A stretch of 54,138 nucleotides of DNA from assembly GCA_015064625.1 (NCBI GenBank), contig SVRW01000018.1, positions 1 through 54,138 of the forward strand. Direction: 5' to 3'. The position numbers and the translations under genes were made by a program. The DNA comes from Oscillospiraceae bacterium. GTDB taxonomy: Bacteria > Bacillota > Clostridia > Oscillospirales > CAG-382. Below are positions 1 through 9,271 of the stretch, in pieces. Numbering within the stretch: position 1 is the first letter of the stretch; every line of letters starts with the position of its first letter. The notes below the pieces were generated by a model. That model was given only the letters and a program-made list of their open reading frames with translations, was not told the DNA's origin and made no database searches.

Positions 1-342
1 CTTCATCGGTGAAACAACGAAACTCGTTGTTTATTTCTTCCTGATTTTCCCTTATTCTCTTTTTAAAATGAGCATATTGTCATTTGTCAATGGGCGTGTT
101 GAACGTTCATTTTACCCTTGACAAATGACAATTGATCATTTATCATTTTATCGGGTAAAATCTTTTCTTTCTCTCTACTTTTTCATTTTAACTTTACAAA
201 ACCTCATTTTTTTGACAGTATAACATACCATATACGGAAATTCAATACCTTTTCTAAAACGTTTTTTTAAAAATTAAAGCCAAATGTACTTCTTTGGATA
301 TTTCTTCAAAATAAGTTTATATATAATTTTCCACAAAACCTA
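1..342. other. AT-rich intergenic region
   Basis: No gene is visible. A perfect 9-bp hairpin lies at 12-32 (AAACAACGA, loop AAC, TCGTTGTTT) and may be the tail of a gene outside the window. An inverted repeat lies at 78-130. The rest is AT-rich sequence leading to the promoter at 343-371. Confidence 0.6.
78..130. repeat. Inverted repeat of TGTCATTTGTCAA
   Basis: TGTCATTTGTCAA at 78-90 is the exact reverse complement of 118-130, and GGG/CCC extends the pairing inward. The following AT-rich words (CATTTATCATTTTATC) resemble the minisatellite near 47.70-47.73 kb, so this may be a member of a dispersed repeat family. Confidence 0.6.
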
Positions 343-371
343 TTGATTTTTCCCAACAAATATTATATAAT
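343..371 (+). promoter_or_regulatory. SigA-type promoter for the beta-helix protein gene
   Basis: TTGATT at 343-348, a 17-nt spacer and a perfect TATAAT at 366-371. The start codon at 495 leaves a leader of roughly 115 nt. Confidence 0.75.
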
Positions 372-494
372 GTTATCAAGGTGTATTATTGTAACATCTG
401 TAATTGTTTAGTATTTAAAAAATGTTATACAGTTTGGGTATGAGACGAGTTTTTCGGTATTTTGCCCGAGCATGGTAAAACGGAGGTATCCCGC

Positions 495-3400
495 ATGAAG
501 CAAAAATTAAAATTTCTTATTCCCTTTTTGATATTCGTTACGGTTATCACTTTGGGAATGAGTGGATTGTACGCTGATTTGTACAATTCGTTAAGCGACT
601 TCTTTGGTGAAGACGAGACTGTTGAAGAACTCGTGGTTCAAAAGGTTTATGCATACAACGCTTTGTCTTTACAAGACGCCTTTGAATCTGTAGGCTCTGT
701 CAATATTCTTGACTTAACCTTGGCTAACGATATAACCTACGAAGGTAAGTGTTTGCAGGCAAGCCAAGTTTCGACTGTTGGATCAAGCACGTTTTATATC
801 GATATAAACGGTCATAATCTTGATATCAAAACTGATACCTCAGGCGGTATCATAATGGATAAAAGTACATTTTATGCCGTTGACACCGTAGGCGGCGGTC
901 ATATCGACGTGGATTCCCAAGGCGGCGGCATCTTGTGTAAAAACCTCGTTATCGATGGCGGAAACATTACAGTAAACGCAGGCGGAGTTGATATGTCTGC
1001 TGTTAATTCTGAAAACAACAGCGGTATCGTTGATTCAGAAAACGTCGATGAAGACGTATTGGGCGCTAACTGGAGCGGTGATAACGCATATTTCGGTGAC
1101 GGATGGCTTCTTGACGGAACGTGGATTGTCGATGCCGTCCGTGTATACAAAACAGCGACTATCAACGGTAACGTCAGATTTCATTACCAGTGGGCAGGGG
1201 ATTATGCATACTTACAATTTCACAAACAGAAAATGCCTTGCGGAATTCGTGTCGGCGCAAACGATTGGGCTGTAGATGGCGGTGTGTTAAACGTTGATGG
1301 CGGTTATTTTGTTGCCACGGGTCCCATAGGTGCTTATTCCAACACAATATATTTCAACGGCGGAGTCAGCGAGATTTTTGGTTCCTGCGGGAACGGGCAC
1401 TATCATGATTCAGCCGGTAACCACATAGCCTACTCAAGTGGTACAATCCCACCCATGGAAGCCATTGTTTTTTCAGACCCTAACGGCTTTGACGGTGCTC
1501 TTTATATAAGACCAAACGCAACTGTTTTTGCTTCTGTTCCTGCAAGTGCTCCCGCTATCTTCTCATATTGTTGCAAAGAATTTGTATGTGAAGGAACTCT
1601 TTACAGCGGTTGCCGTTCAGGATATTTAAGCAACACGGGCGACACTGTAATGAATCTGGAGAACTCCTTTTCAGGTCAGCCTCACAATTATCCTCATGTC
1701 GGTTTGTTTGCATCGCCCGTTCAAAAATCTGCCATAACCATAGGAAGCGGGGACGTTGTTTTCCAAGGCTCCAGAGCAAAAGCGTATCTGATCGGACACG
1801 ACCGAACAATTTCCGTAGGACAGGATAAAAAAGGCGAATGGGGATTCAATGCGGACGGCAAAATCGGAGCTGGTGACCCGAACCCATATTCATGGACGGG
1901 ATATAACACCTGGCCTGATTTCAATACAGGTAATGTCTATGCACACGTTGGCGGTGTGGATGAGATCCCAAATGACATTTGGATTTCAAGCGCTCAATTC
2001 AACAGAATACAAGCCAGAAGCCCTGCTCAAAAGAATCTAACAAATTTCTTTGATATGAGCTTTCAGATTACCCATTCGGGTACGTACACCCAGAGCGGAG
2101 GAGCGTTTGTAATGGCGCGTTCTTTCCTTGAACATCCTGATACAAAGTCAAAAGAATTTAACTCCGCGGCTCTTTTCTGTGCAGGCCTAAAAGGAAGATC
2201 AGGAAACGATTACGCAATCAACATTGAAGGAGCGGGTACGAAAGCATATTTTCGTTCCAACGAAATCGCCATTCTGACAGACCATGCTTCCATGAGGGTA
2301 GGCTCTTCAGCTTATGTATGCGCCTCTACGGATTATGGTCCAGAACGCGCGCAGGTAACCACGACTCCAAACGGCCAGTTTCAAATGGGTAGCGTTACTT
2401 GGGGAACTTATTGCTACAAGGGAATAAGTACCACAGATATTGCATCGGGACTAGGCGGTTCATTGCTCGTTGAAAACAGCGGTGTTATGGAATGTAATGC
2501 TACAGGCGGCAGTTCAGGTTTTTCTATCGGCGTGGATACAGGCGGAACCCTGAAAGTTATCGGAGGAACTCTCAAAGCCAATGTAGACAGCAATGGAACG
2601 GGAAGTTCAACCCAACATAATTATTCCATAGGTATTCACTGCTGGTCAGGTACTACTATATCTTCAGGAGCAGTTGTTGAATCAACCGCAGGAGCTTTTG
2701 CTCTCAGACAGGATCTTGGCCATCTGTATATTTCGGGAAGCAATACTAAATGCACTTTCAAATCAAGAGGCGGTCAGCTTGACTATACACGTCTGGGATG
2801 GGGTCAGGATTATAATGCTCCTCTTTCTGTGAGCTCTGTTATATTCTACGGGTACAGCGCATATATTTCAGGCGGAACAGTAGATTGTTCTTTCGTTAGC
2901 GGAACAGCAAAAAAAGACGCAGCCATTGCCGCAGGCGGCAATGTCGAAGTTTCAGGAACTGGTATTGTTAAATGTTACAACACAGAAAAAGGAATAGATG
3001 CGAACCAGGTTAAAGTATCTGGCGACGCGACGGTTAACATTTCAAACGTTAAAACAGGGATGAACGGCAGAGATTGCGTTGAAATAACCGACGCATCCGG
3101 ATCGAGTGCGACAGTTACTATAACCGCAGAGCAAAACGGAATTGTTGGCGGGAATAGCGTAAATATTTCAGGAATACCGAAGGTCACGGTAAATTCCACC
3201 GCAAGCAGTACTACAAGCGCATGCATCTGGTCAAACGCAGCCGCAGGGACAAACGCGATAAATATCAACCTTTCACAAGCGGGCAACGTTAACGCATCCA
3301 ACCCAAGCGGTGCGTACGGAATAGGAACTTCCGCAGGGAACGTTTCAATTTCGGGTAGCGGAAACGTTGTTACGAAAGGTAAGACAGCAGGTATTCATTC

Positions 3401-4874
3401 AGGAGGCAACATCAACATAAGCGTGACAGGAAAAGATAGTTACGTTAATTCAAGCGGTAATGAATACGGAATAAGAAGCGTAGCCGCTACCGTAATTTCA
3501 GGACCTGGAACAGAAAATGTAAACGAATTTTCTAACGTTATTGCTTCAGGTAACGGTACAAACGGAATAGGTATCTATGCAGGAACGACCTTCAGTTCAT
3601 CTTCATGTACGCTTAATGCAAGCGGTACTAAACACGGTATAAACTCTGTCGGCGTTCTTACGATCGGAGACCTCTCCACTATTGACGCTACTTCTACCGC
3701 CAAAACTGGATACAGTGTAAATTCCAACAGTTCTGTTAAAATTTCTCCGTATGCTTCTCTAAAAACGTTGGGAAAAACCGTAGAAAACAACGGATCAGTT
3801 AATCCAGCCCCTGTTTCCACAATCAACAATGCGACAGCATATGAAGTTAATTTCCTCTACGCAACAGTTGATAACTACAAAAAAGATGAAAACGGAGGCA
3901 TTGACGTTAGTACAAGAGACTACAAAAACGAGTACTTTACCTCTCAAATTTATTTCGGCGAAGAGGGATATAGTACGTGGGAAAATCATTACGAAATTTT
4001 CAACAAGTCTTACGTTGGTTTAGGTCACAACGACCACAATCTTTACATTTACTTACCTGCTGGAAGTTATTTGAACTACGTTAGATCCTATGATATAACC
4101 GATACCAATAAGACAAATATGAATTTTATTGTTGATTATGGTATTGCAGGATATAACAAGATCGACGATGAAGGCGAAGTAATGTTCAACGCAAAAGTTC
4201 CCATGGAGGAATATACAAAGTATAGTGCTGAACTTGTTTCTTCTCCTAACGTTATTTCAAAAAATATAACTGTTTACCCCCTCATTCCATATTCCTTGGA
4301 AGCGTTCAAAATATACGATAGCGAAGGTAATGAATTGAAAGATGGTATAAAAGACGCAAAAGGAAATCTTCTTTCTAACTCCGACGGAGATGAATATTTC
4401 ACATGGAGCGAAGTTAAATACTATATTGAAAATATAGCAAGCGGCTCTGTTGACGTGGAGATTTTGAAAGATTCCCTTGCATTCTCCACTATAACGGTTC
4501 CAAGCGGTGTAACAGTTAATATTTACACCTCTGAAACAAAAGGTGTTAAACTTTTCAGAGGCACGTTTGACAGAAATCTTCACAGTCACATGGAAGGAAT
4601 TTACGTATCCCCCGAAACAGGTTCATTTGACTTTGTAGATAGTACAGACAGACCGTTTATTAACAATAAGCTCACTGAAGCGACCTTGCTCCCAGGGTAT
4701 CGCAACATTCTGAAATTCTATTCGCCTTCAGACAGGAAATATAATTCAGAAACAGGCTATCCTGAGAATGGTGATGAAAATAACGGCTTGACATTACCTT
4801 TATTCCATCTTAACGGTACAGCAAATATTCACGTTGATTCAAATATATTGTTTGACAACGTAAACATAGGTTAA
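495..4874 (+). CDS. Large secreted beta-helix-like surface protein
   Basis: A protein of 1459 residues. The start is set by GGAGG at 482-486, eight bases before ATG 495; an in-frame ATG further upstream has no such site. A hydrophobic segment at about residues 5-27 is a signal peptide or N-terminal anchor. Most of the rest consists of short Gly/Ser/Asn/Thr-rich strands with recurrent patterns such as NISG, VSGSG and INGNV, typical of right-handed parallel beta-helix (pectate-lyase-like) surface proteins. No catalytic motif is recognised. The last ~300 residues are less repetitive and may be another domain. The protein ends on a helix-like phrase (NIHVDSNILFDNVNIG) with no anchor or sorting signal. 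The following gene encodes a secreted protein that does have an anchor. Function unknown; adhesion or matrix roles are guesses. Confidence 0.85.
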   Translation: MKQKLKFLIPFLIFVTVITLGMSGLYADLYNSLSDFFGEDETVEELVVQKVYAYNALSLQDAFESVGSVNILDLTLANDITYEGKCLQASQVSTVGSSTFYIDINGHNLDIKTDTSGGIIMDKSTFYAVDTVGGGHIDVDSQGGGILCKNLVIDGGNITVNAGGVDMSAVNSENNSGIVDSENVDEDVLGANWSGDNAYFGDGWLLDGTWIVDAVRVYKTATINGNVRFHYQWAGDYAYLQFHKQKMPCGIRVGANDWAVDGGVLNVDGGYFVATGPIGAYSNTIYFNGGVSEIFGSCGNGHYHDSAGNHIAYSSGTIPPMEAIVFSDPNGFDGALYIRPNATVFASVPASAPAIFSYCCKEFVCEGTLYSGCRSGYLSNTGDTVMNLENSFSGQPHNYPHVGLFASPVQKSAITIGSGDVVFQGSRAKAYLIGHDRTISVGQDKKGEWGFNADGKIGAGDPNPYSWTGYNTWPDFNTGNVYAHVGGVDEIPNDIWISSAQFNRIQARSPAQKNLTNFFDMSFQITHSGTYTQSGGAFVMARSFLEHPDTKSKEFNSAALFCAGLKGRSGNDYAINIEGAGTKAYFRSNEIAILTDHASMRVGSSAYVCASTDYGPERAQVTTTPNGQFQMGSVTWGTYCYKGISTTDIASGLGGSLLVENSGVMECNATGGSSGFSIGVDTGGTLKVIGGTLKANVDSNGTGSSTQHNYSIGIHCWSGTTISSGAVVESTAGAFALRQDLGHLYISGSNTKCTFKSRGGQLDYTRLGWGQDYNAPLSVSSVIFYGYSAYISGGTVDCSFVSGTAKKDAAIAAGGNVEVSGTGIVKCYNTEKGIDANQVKVSGDATVNISNVKTGMNGRDCVEITDASGSSATVTITAEQNGIVGGNSVNISGIPKVTVNSTASSTTSACIWSNAAAGTNAININLSQAGNVNASNPSGAYGIGTSAGNVSISGSGNVVTKGKTAGIHSGGNINISVTGKDSYVNSSGNEYGIRSVAATVISGPGTENVNEFSNVIASGNGTNGIGIYAGTTFSSSSCTLNASGTKHGINSVGVLTIGDLSTIDATSTAKTGYSVNSNSSVKISPYASLKTLGKTVENNGSVNPAPVSTINNATAYEVNFLYATVDNYKKDENGGIDVSTRDYKNEYFTSQIYFGEEGYSTWENHYEIFNKSYVGLGHNDHNLYIYLPAGSYLNYVRSYDITDTNKTNMNFIVDYGIAGYNKIDDEGEVMFNAKVPMEEYTKYSAELVSSPNVISKNITVYPLIPYSLEAFKIYDSEGNELKDGIKDAKGNLLSNSDGDEYFTWSEVKYYIENIASGSVDVEILKDSLAFSTITVPSGVTVNIYTSETKGVKLFRGTFDRNLHSHMEGIYVSPETGSFDFVDSTDRPFINNKLTEATLLPGYRNILKFYSPSDRKYNSETGYPENGDENNGLTLPLFHLNGTANIHVDSNILFDNVNIG

Positions 4875-4890
4875 TAAATAAGCCAAAGCA

Positions 4891-4920
4891 AAAAGCCTCT
4901 CGATTCGTCGAGGGGCTTTT
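4891..4920 (+). terminator. Intrinsic terminator with TTCG tetraloop
   Basis: A 13-bp stem (4891-4903 with 4908-4920, one G-T wobble) closed by TTCG and ending in TTTT, 17 bases after the stop codon of the beta-helix gene. Confidence 0.9.
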
Positions 4921-5028
4921 ACTCTTAACAGTTTTTATTTTACCACAGCGAATTTACGATAAATAGACAGAAAAATCGAACTCTGTCAAAAAAAGAAATA
5001 CGATTTTCACATCGTTTTTCAAAAACCA

Positions 5029-5057
5029 TTGAAAAATATGTTTTTATATGATACAAT
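5029..5057 (+). promoter_or_regulatory. SigA-type promoter
   Basis: TTGAAA at 5029-5034, 17-nt spacer, TACAAT at 5052-5057. The start codon at 5098 follows about 35 nt downstream of the expected transcription start. Confidence 0.75.
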
Positions 5058-5097
5058 TAAAAAAAGCTTTAAATTTACTTTGTGTTTTATTTGAGAT

Positions 5098-6591
5098 ATG
5101 AAAAAAATTCTATTCCTTATTTTGATTTTAATAGTTATATTTCCAATATCTGCAAAAGCGGAGAGCGTTCCTCTTTTCCAATTGAAGGACGAAACCGTGG
5201 AATTTTCTCCCCACGGGTATATGCCTGCGGCAGAAAGTGAATATAAAGAAATACTTCCCCTTATATCATACTTTGCGGTTGATACGAAAACGTCCGCTCC
5301 CGTGTCGCTCCCTTTAAAAGCTCCTGGAACGTATCAGATTTTTGCGTCCTTTGACGGAAACGGTAAATACGACAAGTTCGAAGCATCATGTACCGTTACA
5401 ATTATTCCCATTGAAGCTAAAATTGTAGTACTATATGACACAGTGGCTTATTCAAAGCTTGAAAACCCTGTGGAGTACACAGTTGAACCCCAATGGGCAG
5501 AGGACTTTCTTAATATAAAAACGGAATATTACCCAATAGAAACAGAATCATCATTACCTGATAAAAAGATACACGCGCCTGTGGATTTAGGAACGTATTA
5601 TACTGTTTTCAACGTCACTTCTGAAACGGAAGGCGTTATTTGCGAAAACAAATATATGATATATAAAATTGCTCCGTACCGTGGGAAAAAGCTATCAAGC
5701 GAGGAAAGCAGAGCATCCGTTCCCAAAAGCTTTGTATGTAACTTTCACAGGCTTAATACGGTATATGAGAAAGACAAGCCCATATCGGTAAGCTATAGTC
5801 TTTACCCTGCCGCCATATCGGGAAAAATACTTTACCGTAAGGTCTATTCAAACGGAACTTTTTCAGAGTATTTCGAGGAAACGCCTATAGAACCGGGCGA
5901 ATATTCCTGCGGTTACTTTTTGGGAAGCGTTTGCATTGGTGAGGGAAATATATTTATAGACAAGCGGGAAGCGATAATAACCATTGAAAACGAAACTGTA
6001 GAATACACCCAAGGCGGAATAATCCCTTCTGGAAAATGCGAAAACGAGGATATCGAAATTGCATTCACCGCCTTCGTGGTTGACGAAAACGGGAACGTAA
6101 CCATGGAAGAAGCATCCGTGCCTATAAAAAAATGCGGTAAATACTCCATTATAGCATATCCAAAGGACACGTTGCATTACAAACGAACCTATGCCTACGG
6201 ATTCATAGAAATCTTGCCTTCCACACCTGAAATCAACGTTACGGAAACGGAATTTATCTGTGATGGAGCGGAAAAGCATATAGGCGTAGAAGTAACTCCC
6301 GCAGAGGTCAAATACTCTGTAGACTATTTCGAATGGGAGGACAGAGAAAGTAACGTTCCCCTTGGCTCTGCACCAACACGCGCAGGAAAATACCTTGTAG
6401 TCATTACAACCTACGACGAAAATGAAAATTACAACGTGGTAACCAAATCGACGGTAATGTATATAGACGAAGTTATACCGCCCAAGCCCCACTCAAGCTT
6501 GCTTGAAAAAATTCTTCTTTGTATTCTTGGTGCATTCGTTTCAGGAGGTATAGTTGTAGGAGTTTTGATGTGGAAGAAGGCGAAAGCATAG
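5098..6591 (+). CDS. Secreted Ig-like protein with C-terminal membrane anchor
   Basis: 497 residues. A signal peptide covers about residues 1-22 (cleavage after SAKA). The body holds several ~90-residue beta-sandwich-like repeats with a shared rhythm of a strand rich in V/T/E followed by a GTY, GEY or GKY turn, as in MBG/Ig-like bacterial surface domains. A transmembrane helix at about 470-490 is followed by the basic tail WKKAKA, so the protein should be membrane-anchored with its bulk outside. The ribosome binding site is weak (TTTGAG), and the start was chosen because it begins a complete signal peptide just after a good promoter. It has its own promoter but lies directly after the beta-helix gene, so a shared surface role is plausible. 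Confidence 0.8.
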   Translation: MKKILFLILILIVIFPISAKAESVPLFQLKDETVEFSPHGYMPAAESEYKEILPLISYFAVDTKTSAPVSLPLKAPGTYQIFASFDGNGKYDKFEASCTVTIIPIEAKIVVLYDTVAYSKLENPVEYTVEPQWAEDFLNIKTEYYPIETESSLPDKKIHAPVDLGTYYTVFNVTSETEGVICENKYMIYKIAPYRGKKLSSEESRASVPKSFVCNFHRLNTVYEKDKPISVSYSLYPAAISGKILYRKVYSNGTFSEYFEETPIEPGEYSCGYFLGSVCIGEGNIFIDKREAIITIENETVEYTQGGIIPSGKCENEDIEIAFTAFVVDENGNVTMEEASVPIKKCGKYSIIAYPKDTLHYKRTYAYGFIEILPSTPEINVTETEFICDGAEKHIGVEVTPAEVKYSVDYFEWEDRESNVPLGSAPTRAGKYLVVITTYDENENYNVVTKSTVMYIDEVIPPKPHSSLLEKILLCILGAFVSGGIVVGVLMWKKAKA

Positions 6592-6648
6592 CTTTCGCAG
6601 TGAAAAAGACTGACGATAAGACAAGAAGCAAGCAAAACGTCGTTTTTC

Positions 6649-6738
6649 AGTGATGTACGAAAACATAGTTTCCGTGTGTTTTATGTCTCCCACAAGCGAT
6701 GTGCGACTTCGTCGAGTGATGTATTTTGCTTCGCAAAA
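6649..6738. repeat. Degenerate mini-hairpin array with GTGATGT spacers
   Basis: GTGATGT at 6650-6656, GCGATGT at 6696-6702 and GTGATGT at 6716-6722 separate small hairpins: CGAC-TTC-GTCG (6704-6714), TTTTGC-TTC-GCAAAA (6724-6738) and a weaker GAAAAC-ATA-GTTTCC. The layout resembles the array at 49.02-49.11 kb but uses a different spacer word. Confidence 0.6.
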
Positions 6739-6785
6739 AGTTAAGGAAAAAAGATTTTATTATATTATCCAAATTGAGAATAGAT

Positions 6786-6827
6786 AAAGCACGATCTTGA
6801 GAATCAAACCTCAAAATCGTGCTTTTT
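6786..6827. terminator. Bidirectional terminator between convergent genes
   Basis: AAAGCACGATCTTGAG (6786-6801) pairs with 6810-6825 with one mismatch; A-rich and T-rich flanks suit both strands. It serves the plus gene ending at 6591 and the minus gene ending at 6854. It is followed by ATTCCGAATTACGAATT (6832-6848), so it is also a copy of the dispersed element at 47.58-47.64 kb in opposite orientation. Confidence 0.8.
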
Positions 6828-6853
6828 AATTATTCCGAATTACGAATTTATTA

Positions 6854-7819
6854 TTATTTTTTCTTTTTAAGAACTACAACAACCACAACAGCTATTGCAA
6901 TAACGGCAACTACAGCAATAACAATAATCAGCCCAGTGTTTCCGCCATCATTATCGTCAGATTTGGATTCTTCAGCCTTGGACTGTTCAGCCTTGGACTG
7001 TTCGGCTTCAGATTCTTCAGCCTTGGACTCCTCCACTTTAGATTCTTCAGTCTTGGATTCTTCCTTGCTTTCTTCAACGGATTCTTCTGTTTCATCTTCA
7101 GAAGTTTCGTCGGGAATTTCTTCAGATGATTCTTCAGGAGTTACAATATCAGGAATAGCGTTACCACGACCCCAAATCTCTATTTCGCTAAGTGAGAAAC
7201 AGTAGGAAGGACTATAAACTGCAATCTGAATATATTTTGCAGTAACGGGTTCTTTGAACTGGTATCTGTAATCATAATAACCGTTTTCAGAACCATCTTC
7301 CGTATGGTTATCAGCAACAATGTCGTAATCCTTGGTCTTTTTGAAAGTTTCACCATCGGTTGAAAGAGTAATTATTACTTTTTTGTATGCGATACCTCTG
7401 TTACCTTTTCCGTTCTCACCGTTTTCCCAACCAAAATCGTAAGAATTCCATACGTTTCCGAGGGTGATTTCATAGATATCGTCATAAGTTCTATCAAGGG
7501 CAAATGTAAAAACGTGAACAGCACTTGTTCCGACAAGAATTGCGCTTTCACCAGGATTTTCTGCACCTGCAATAATTTTGCCATCTTTAGTTGTTGTGGT
7601 GTAATAAGGGCTTACACCGTCTGTAAGAAGTGTACAATCGTCATCGCCATAATACTTCGTGGAATCCGAGCTGGACAAATAACCTATTTCATGACCTGGG
7701 GATGTAGAATAAGTGCCTATGCTGGCATAGTTGATAGCATCTCCTTCTGCAGAAACATTAACCGTAACAATTGATGCAATAACCAACAATACCATTAAAA
7801 TCGCGGAAAGTTTTTTCAT
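6854..7819 (-). CDS. Secreted discoidin-like protein with acidic linker and membrane anchor
   Basis: 321 residues. Signal peptide at about 1-25 (cleavage near VSAEG). Residues ~30-215 have the look of a discoidin/F5-F8 type C domain: a long loop-rich region ending in strands that read VTAKYIQIAVYSP, typical of the last strand of that fold. Residues ~220-290 form a low-complexity Glu/Ser/Lys linker with EESK- and AEQSK-type repeats. A hydrophobic helix of Val/Ile/Ala at ~293-316 ends in KKKK. The start has GGAGG seven bases upstream. No LPXTG motif is present, so membrane retention is more likely than sortase linkage. The ligand is unknown; carbohydrate binding is possible. Confidence 0.8.
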   Translation of the reverse strand: MKKLSAILMVLLVIASIVTVNVSAEGDAINYASIGTYSTSPGHEIGYLSSSDSTKYYGDDDCTLLTDGVSPYYTTTTKDGKIIAGAENPGESAILVGTSAVHVFTFALDRTYDDIYEITLGNVWNSYDFGWENGENGKGNRGIAYKKVIITLSTDGETFKKTKDYDIVADNHTEDGSENGYYDYRYQFKEPVTAKYIQIAVYSPSYCFSLSEIEIWGRGNAIPDIVTPEESSEEIPDETSEDETEESVEESKEESKTEESKVEESKAEESEAEQSKAEQSKAEESKSDDNDGGNTGLIIVIAVVAVIAIAVVVVVVLKKKK

Positions 7820-7869
7820 AATTAGCCTCCAGAAATTTTAATATATTCTCACGTCAAACCGTGAAGAAA

Positions 7870-8508
7870 TCAAAGCTTTAACATATATGGATTAAGCTGT
7901 CGTTCATAAGAAAGCTGTGTAGAGCCTCCATGTCCAGGATAAACCTTATATTCTCCAGGATATCTTTTCAATTTTTTAAGCGAAGTCATCATCTTCGATA
8001 TGTTACCGCCAAAAAGGTCCGTTCTTCCTATAGTTCCCTTAAAAAGAGTATCACCCGTAAACATATAATCTCCAAAAATATAGCAAACAGAACCGTCTGT
8101 ATGCCCTGGAGTATGCAAAAGAGTAAACTCAAATCCGTTTATTTCGTATCTGCCCTCTTTCTCAAAGAGAAAATCCGCAGGGGCAAAAGGTCGGGGGTCA
8201 TAGGGTAAAATAGACGTAAACGTGTCCTGTTCCGTCAACGAATGGGCATCCGCTTTGTGAATCGCCACAGTTGTTCTCACCGTACGCAAATCACCAACAG
8301 CAAGAATATGGTCAAAATGACCGTGAGTAAGAAGCACGAGAGACGGATACGCATTCATCTCAAAGAGAGCACTTTTTATAACGTTCAGATCATCCCCCGG
8401 GTCAATAACGACGGCAGGACCTCGCTCGTTTCCCTCTTTTCTGAAAACGTAACAATTAGTTTCATATCCAACTACAAGTTTTTTAAATATATATCCTTCT
8501 AAAAACAC
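7870..8508 (-). CDS. MBL-fold metallohydrolase (glyoxalase II-like)
   Basis: 212 residues, starting at GTG with GGAG seven bases upstream. The metallo-beta-lactamase signature THGHFDHI (about residues 61-68) supplies the HxHxDH zinc ligands. HTPGHTDGS, GDTLF and a C-terminal GHGGST complete the set expected of hydroxyacylglutathione hydrolase-like enzymes of this length. Cytoplasmic; no signal peptide. Possible substrates are thioesters such as bacillithiol or other thiol adducts, but the family is broad. It stands alone, transcribed in the same direction as the discoidin-like gene with about 50 bases between them. Confidence 0.88.
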   Translation of the reverse strand: MFLEGYIFKKLVVGYETNCYVFRKEGNERGPAVVIDPGDDLNVIKSALFEMNAYPSLVLLTHGHFDHILAVGDLRTVRTTVAIHKADAHSLTEQDTFTSILPYDPRPFAPADFLFEKEGRYEINGFEFTLLHTPGHTDGSVCYIFGDYMFTGDTLFKGTIGRTDLFGGNISKMMTSLKKLKRYPGEYKVYPGHGGSTQLSYERQLNPYMLKL

Positions 8509-8824
8509 AATAACACTCCAAGGGAATAGGGATTAAGCATTAGTAATCAGGCTGGCGCCAAGGCAAGAGTAAAAATTTTCTTTCCTATTGCCTATCACGG
8601 CACAGGTGACGGTTCATTTAATTCGGAATTCGGAATTCGGAATTGAGGAAATTTTTCTCCCGCCCGTCGAAAAATATTTTATATAATTGCTTTTCGAACG
8701 CAGAGAGAAAAGCTACCTTTATTCCGCATTTCGTGTTCCGCATTCCGAATTGAATAAATTTTTCTGTATATTTTCCCATTTTTCTGTACAAAATATAATC
8801 AAATCAGAAAGAGAGGTAATAAAA
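8509..8824. other. Intergenic region made largely of dispersed repeat
   Basis: About 315 bases without a gene. It holds a composite repeat at 8620-8753 bounded by inverted AATTCGG-type arrays. A TATAAT at 8794-8799 may be the -10 of the coat gene at 8825, but no convincing -35 box lies at the right distance. Confidence 0.6.
8620..8753. repeat. Composite dispersed repeat, copy A (MITE-like)
   Basis: Three and a half AATTCGG heptamers (8620-8644) open the unit; 8720-8753 closes it with the inverse words ATTCCG and CCGAATT. Inside are a core GAGGAAATTTTTCTCCC (8645-8661), also found inverted at about 47.69 kb, and a segment from 8685 starting AATTGCTTTTCGAACGCAG, repeated with few changes at 9364. 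No open frame. Confidence 0.7.
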
Positions 8825-8998
8825 ATGAGTCCCAAAGAATTACAATACGTTGACGACGCTCTCAGCCACGAAAAGTTCTTGAAAACGCAATGCGAAAACA
8901 CTGCTCAAAGACTTTCAAACGCAGACCTTAAAAACTTCGTAAATCAACTTGCAAACGAACATCAGGAGCTTTTCGGAAAGCTCTTTTCAACTCTTTGA
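8825..8998 (+). CDS. Small CotF-like spore coat protein
   Basis: 57 residues, start ATG 8825 with GAGAGG at 8811-8816, eight bases upstream. An alpha-helical, soluble protein (MSPKELQYVDDALSHEKFL...) that resembles short proteins of the coat protein F group in Clostridia. It is followed after 22 bases by a clearer CotF-family protein, and the two probably form an operon. A longer open frame reaching upstream would run through the dispersed repeat and lacks a binding site. The role in the coat is inferred from family resemblance. Confidence 0.7.
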   Translation: MSPKELQYVDDALSHEKFLKTQCENTAQRLSNADLKNFVNQLANEHQELFGKLFSTL

Positions 8999-9020
8999 TC
9001 TGAAAGAAAGGTGAAATATT

Positions 9021-9266
9021 ATGGACGACAAAACCTTAATGGAAAACTTGCTTCTTACCACAAAAGGCGTTTGCGATTTATATCTTCACGGCTGTATTGA
9101 AGCATCAAACGAATCAGTAAAGCAAACCTTCAACACCGCCCTTGACAAATCATTGAAAATGCAGAAAGACATTTATGCAAAGATGGAAGCCAACGGCTGG
9201 TATCCAAAGGAAAATGCAGAACAGCAACAGATAAATAAAACGAAAACCAAGTTTCAGGCACAATAA
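9021..9266 (+). CDS. Spore coat protein, CotF family
   Basis: 81 residues, start ATG with AAAGGTG upstream. The pattern DKTLMENLLLTTKGVCDLYL followed by ALDKSLKMQKDIYAKMEANGW matches Coat_F domain proteins: a helical hairpin ending in Met-x-x-x-Gly-Trp-Tyr-Pro. The C-terminus is a short Gln/Lys/Thr-rich tail. Expected in the mother cell late in sporulation, though no sigma-E or sigma-K promoter could be made out. The gene pair is bracketed by two copies of the same dispersed repeat (8620-8753 and 9272-9409). Confidence 0.82.
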   Translation: MDDKTLMENLLLTTKGVCDLYLHGCIEASNESVKQTFNTALDKSLKMQKDIYAKMEANGWYPKENAEQQQINKTKTKFQAQ

Positions 9267-9271
9267 TGAAT

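Noticed and set aside
5863..6492. A 209-residue minus-strand open frame in the Ig-like gene.
   Set aside because: Shadow of the coding strand; composition rich in Phe, Tyr and Arg, and no ribosome binding site.
6854..7000. A sortase signal (GGNTG) at the C-terminus of the discoidin-like protein.
   Set aside because: The LP of LPXTG is missing, so it is recorded only as a possibility under the sortase finding.
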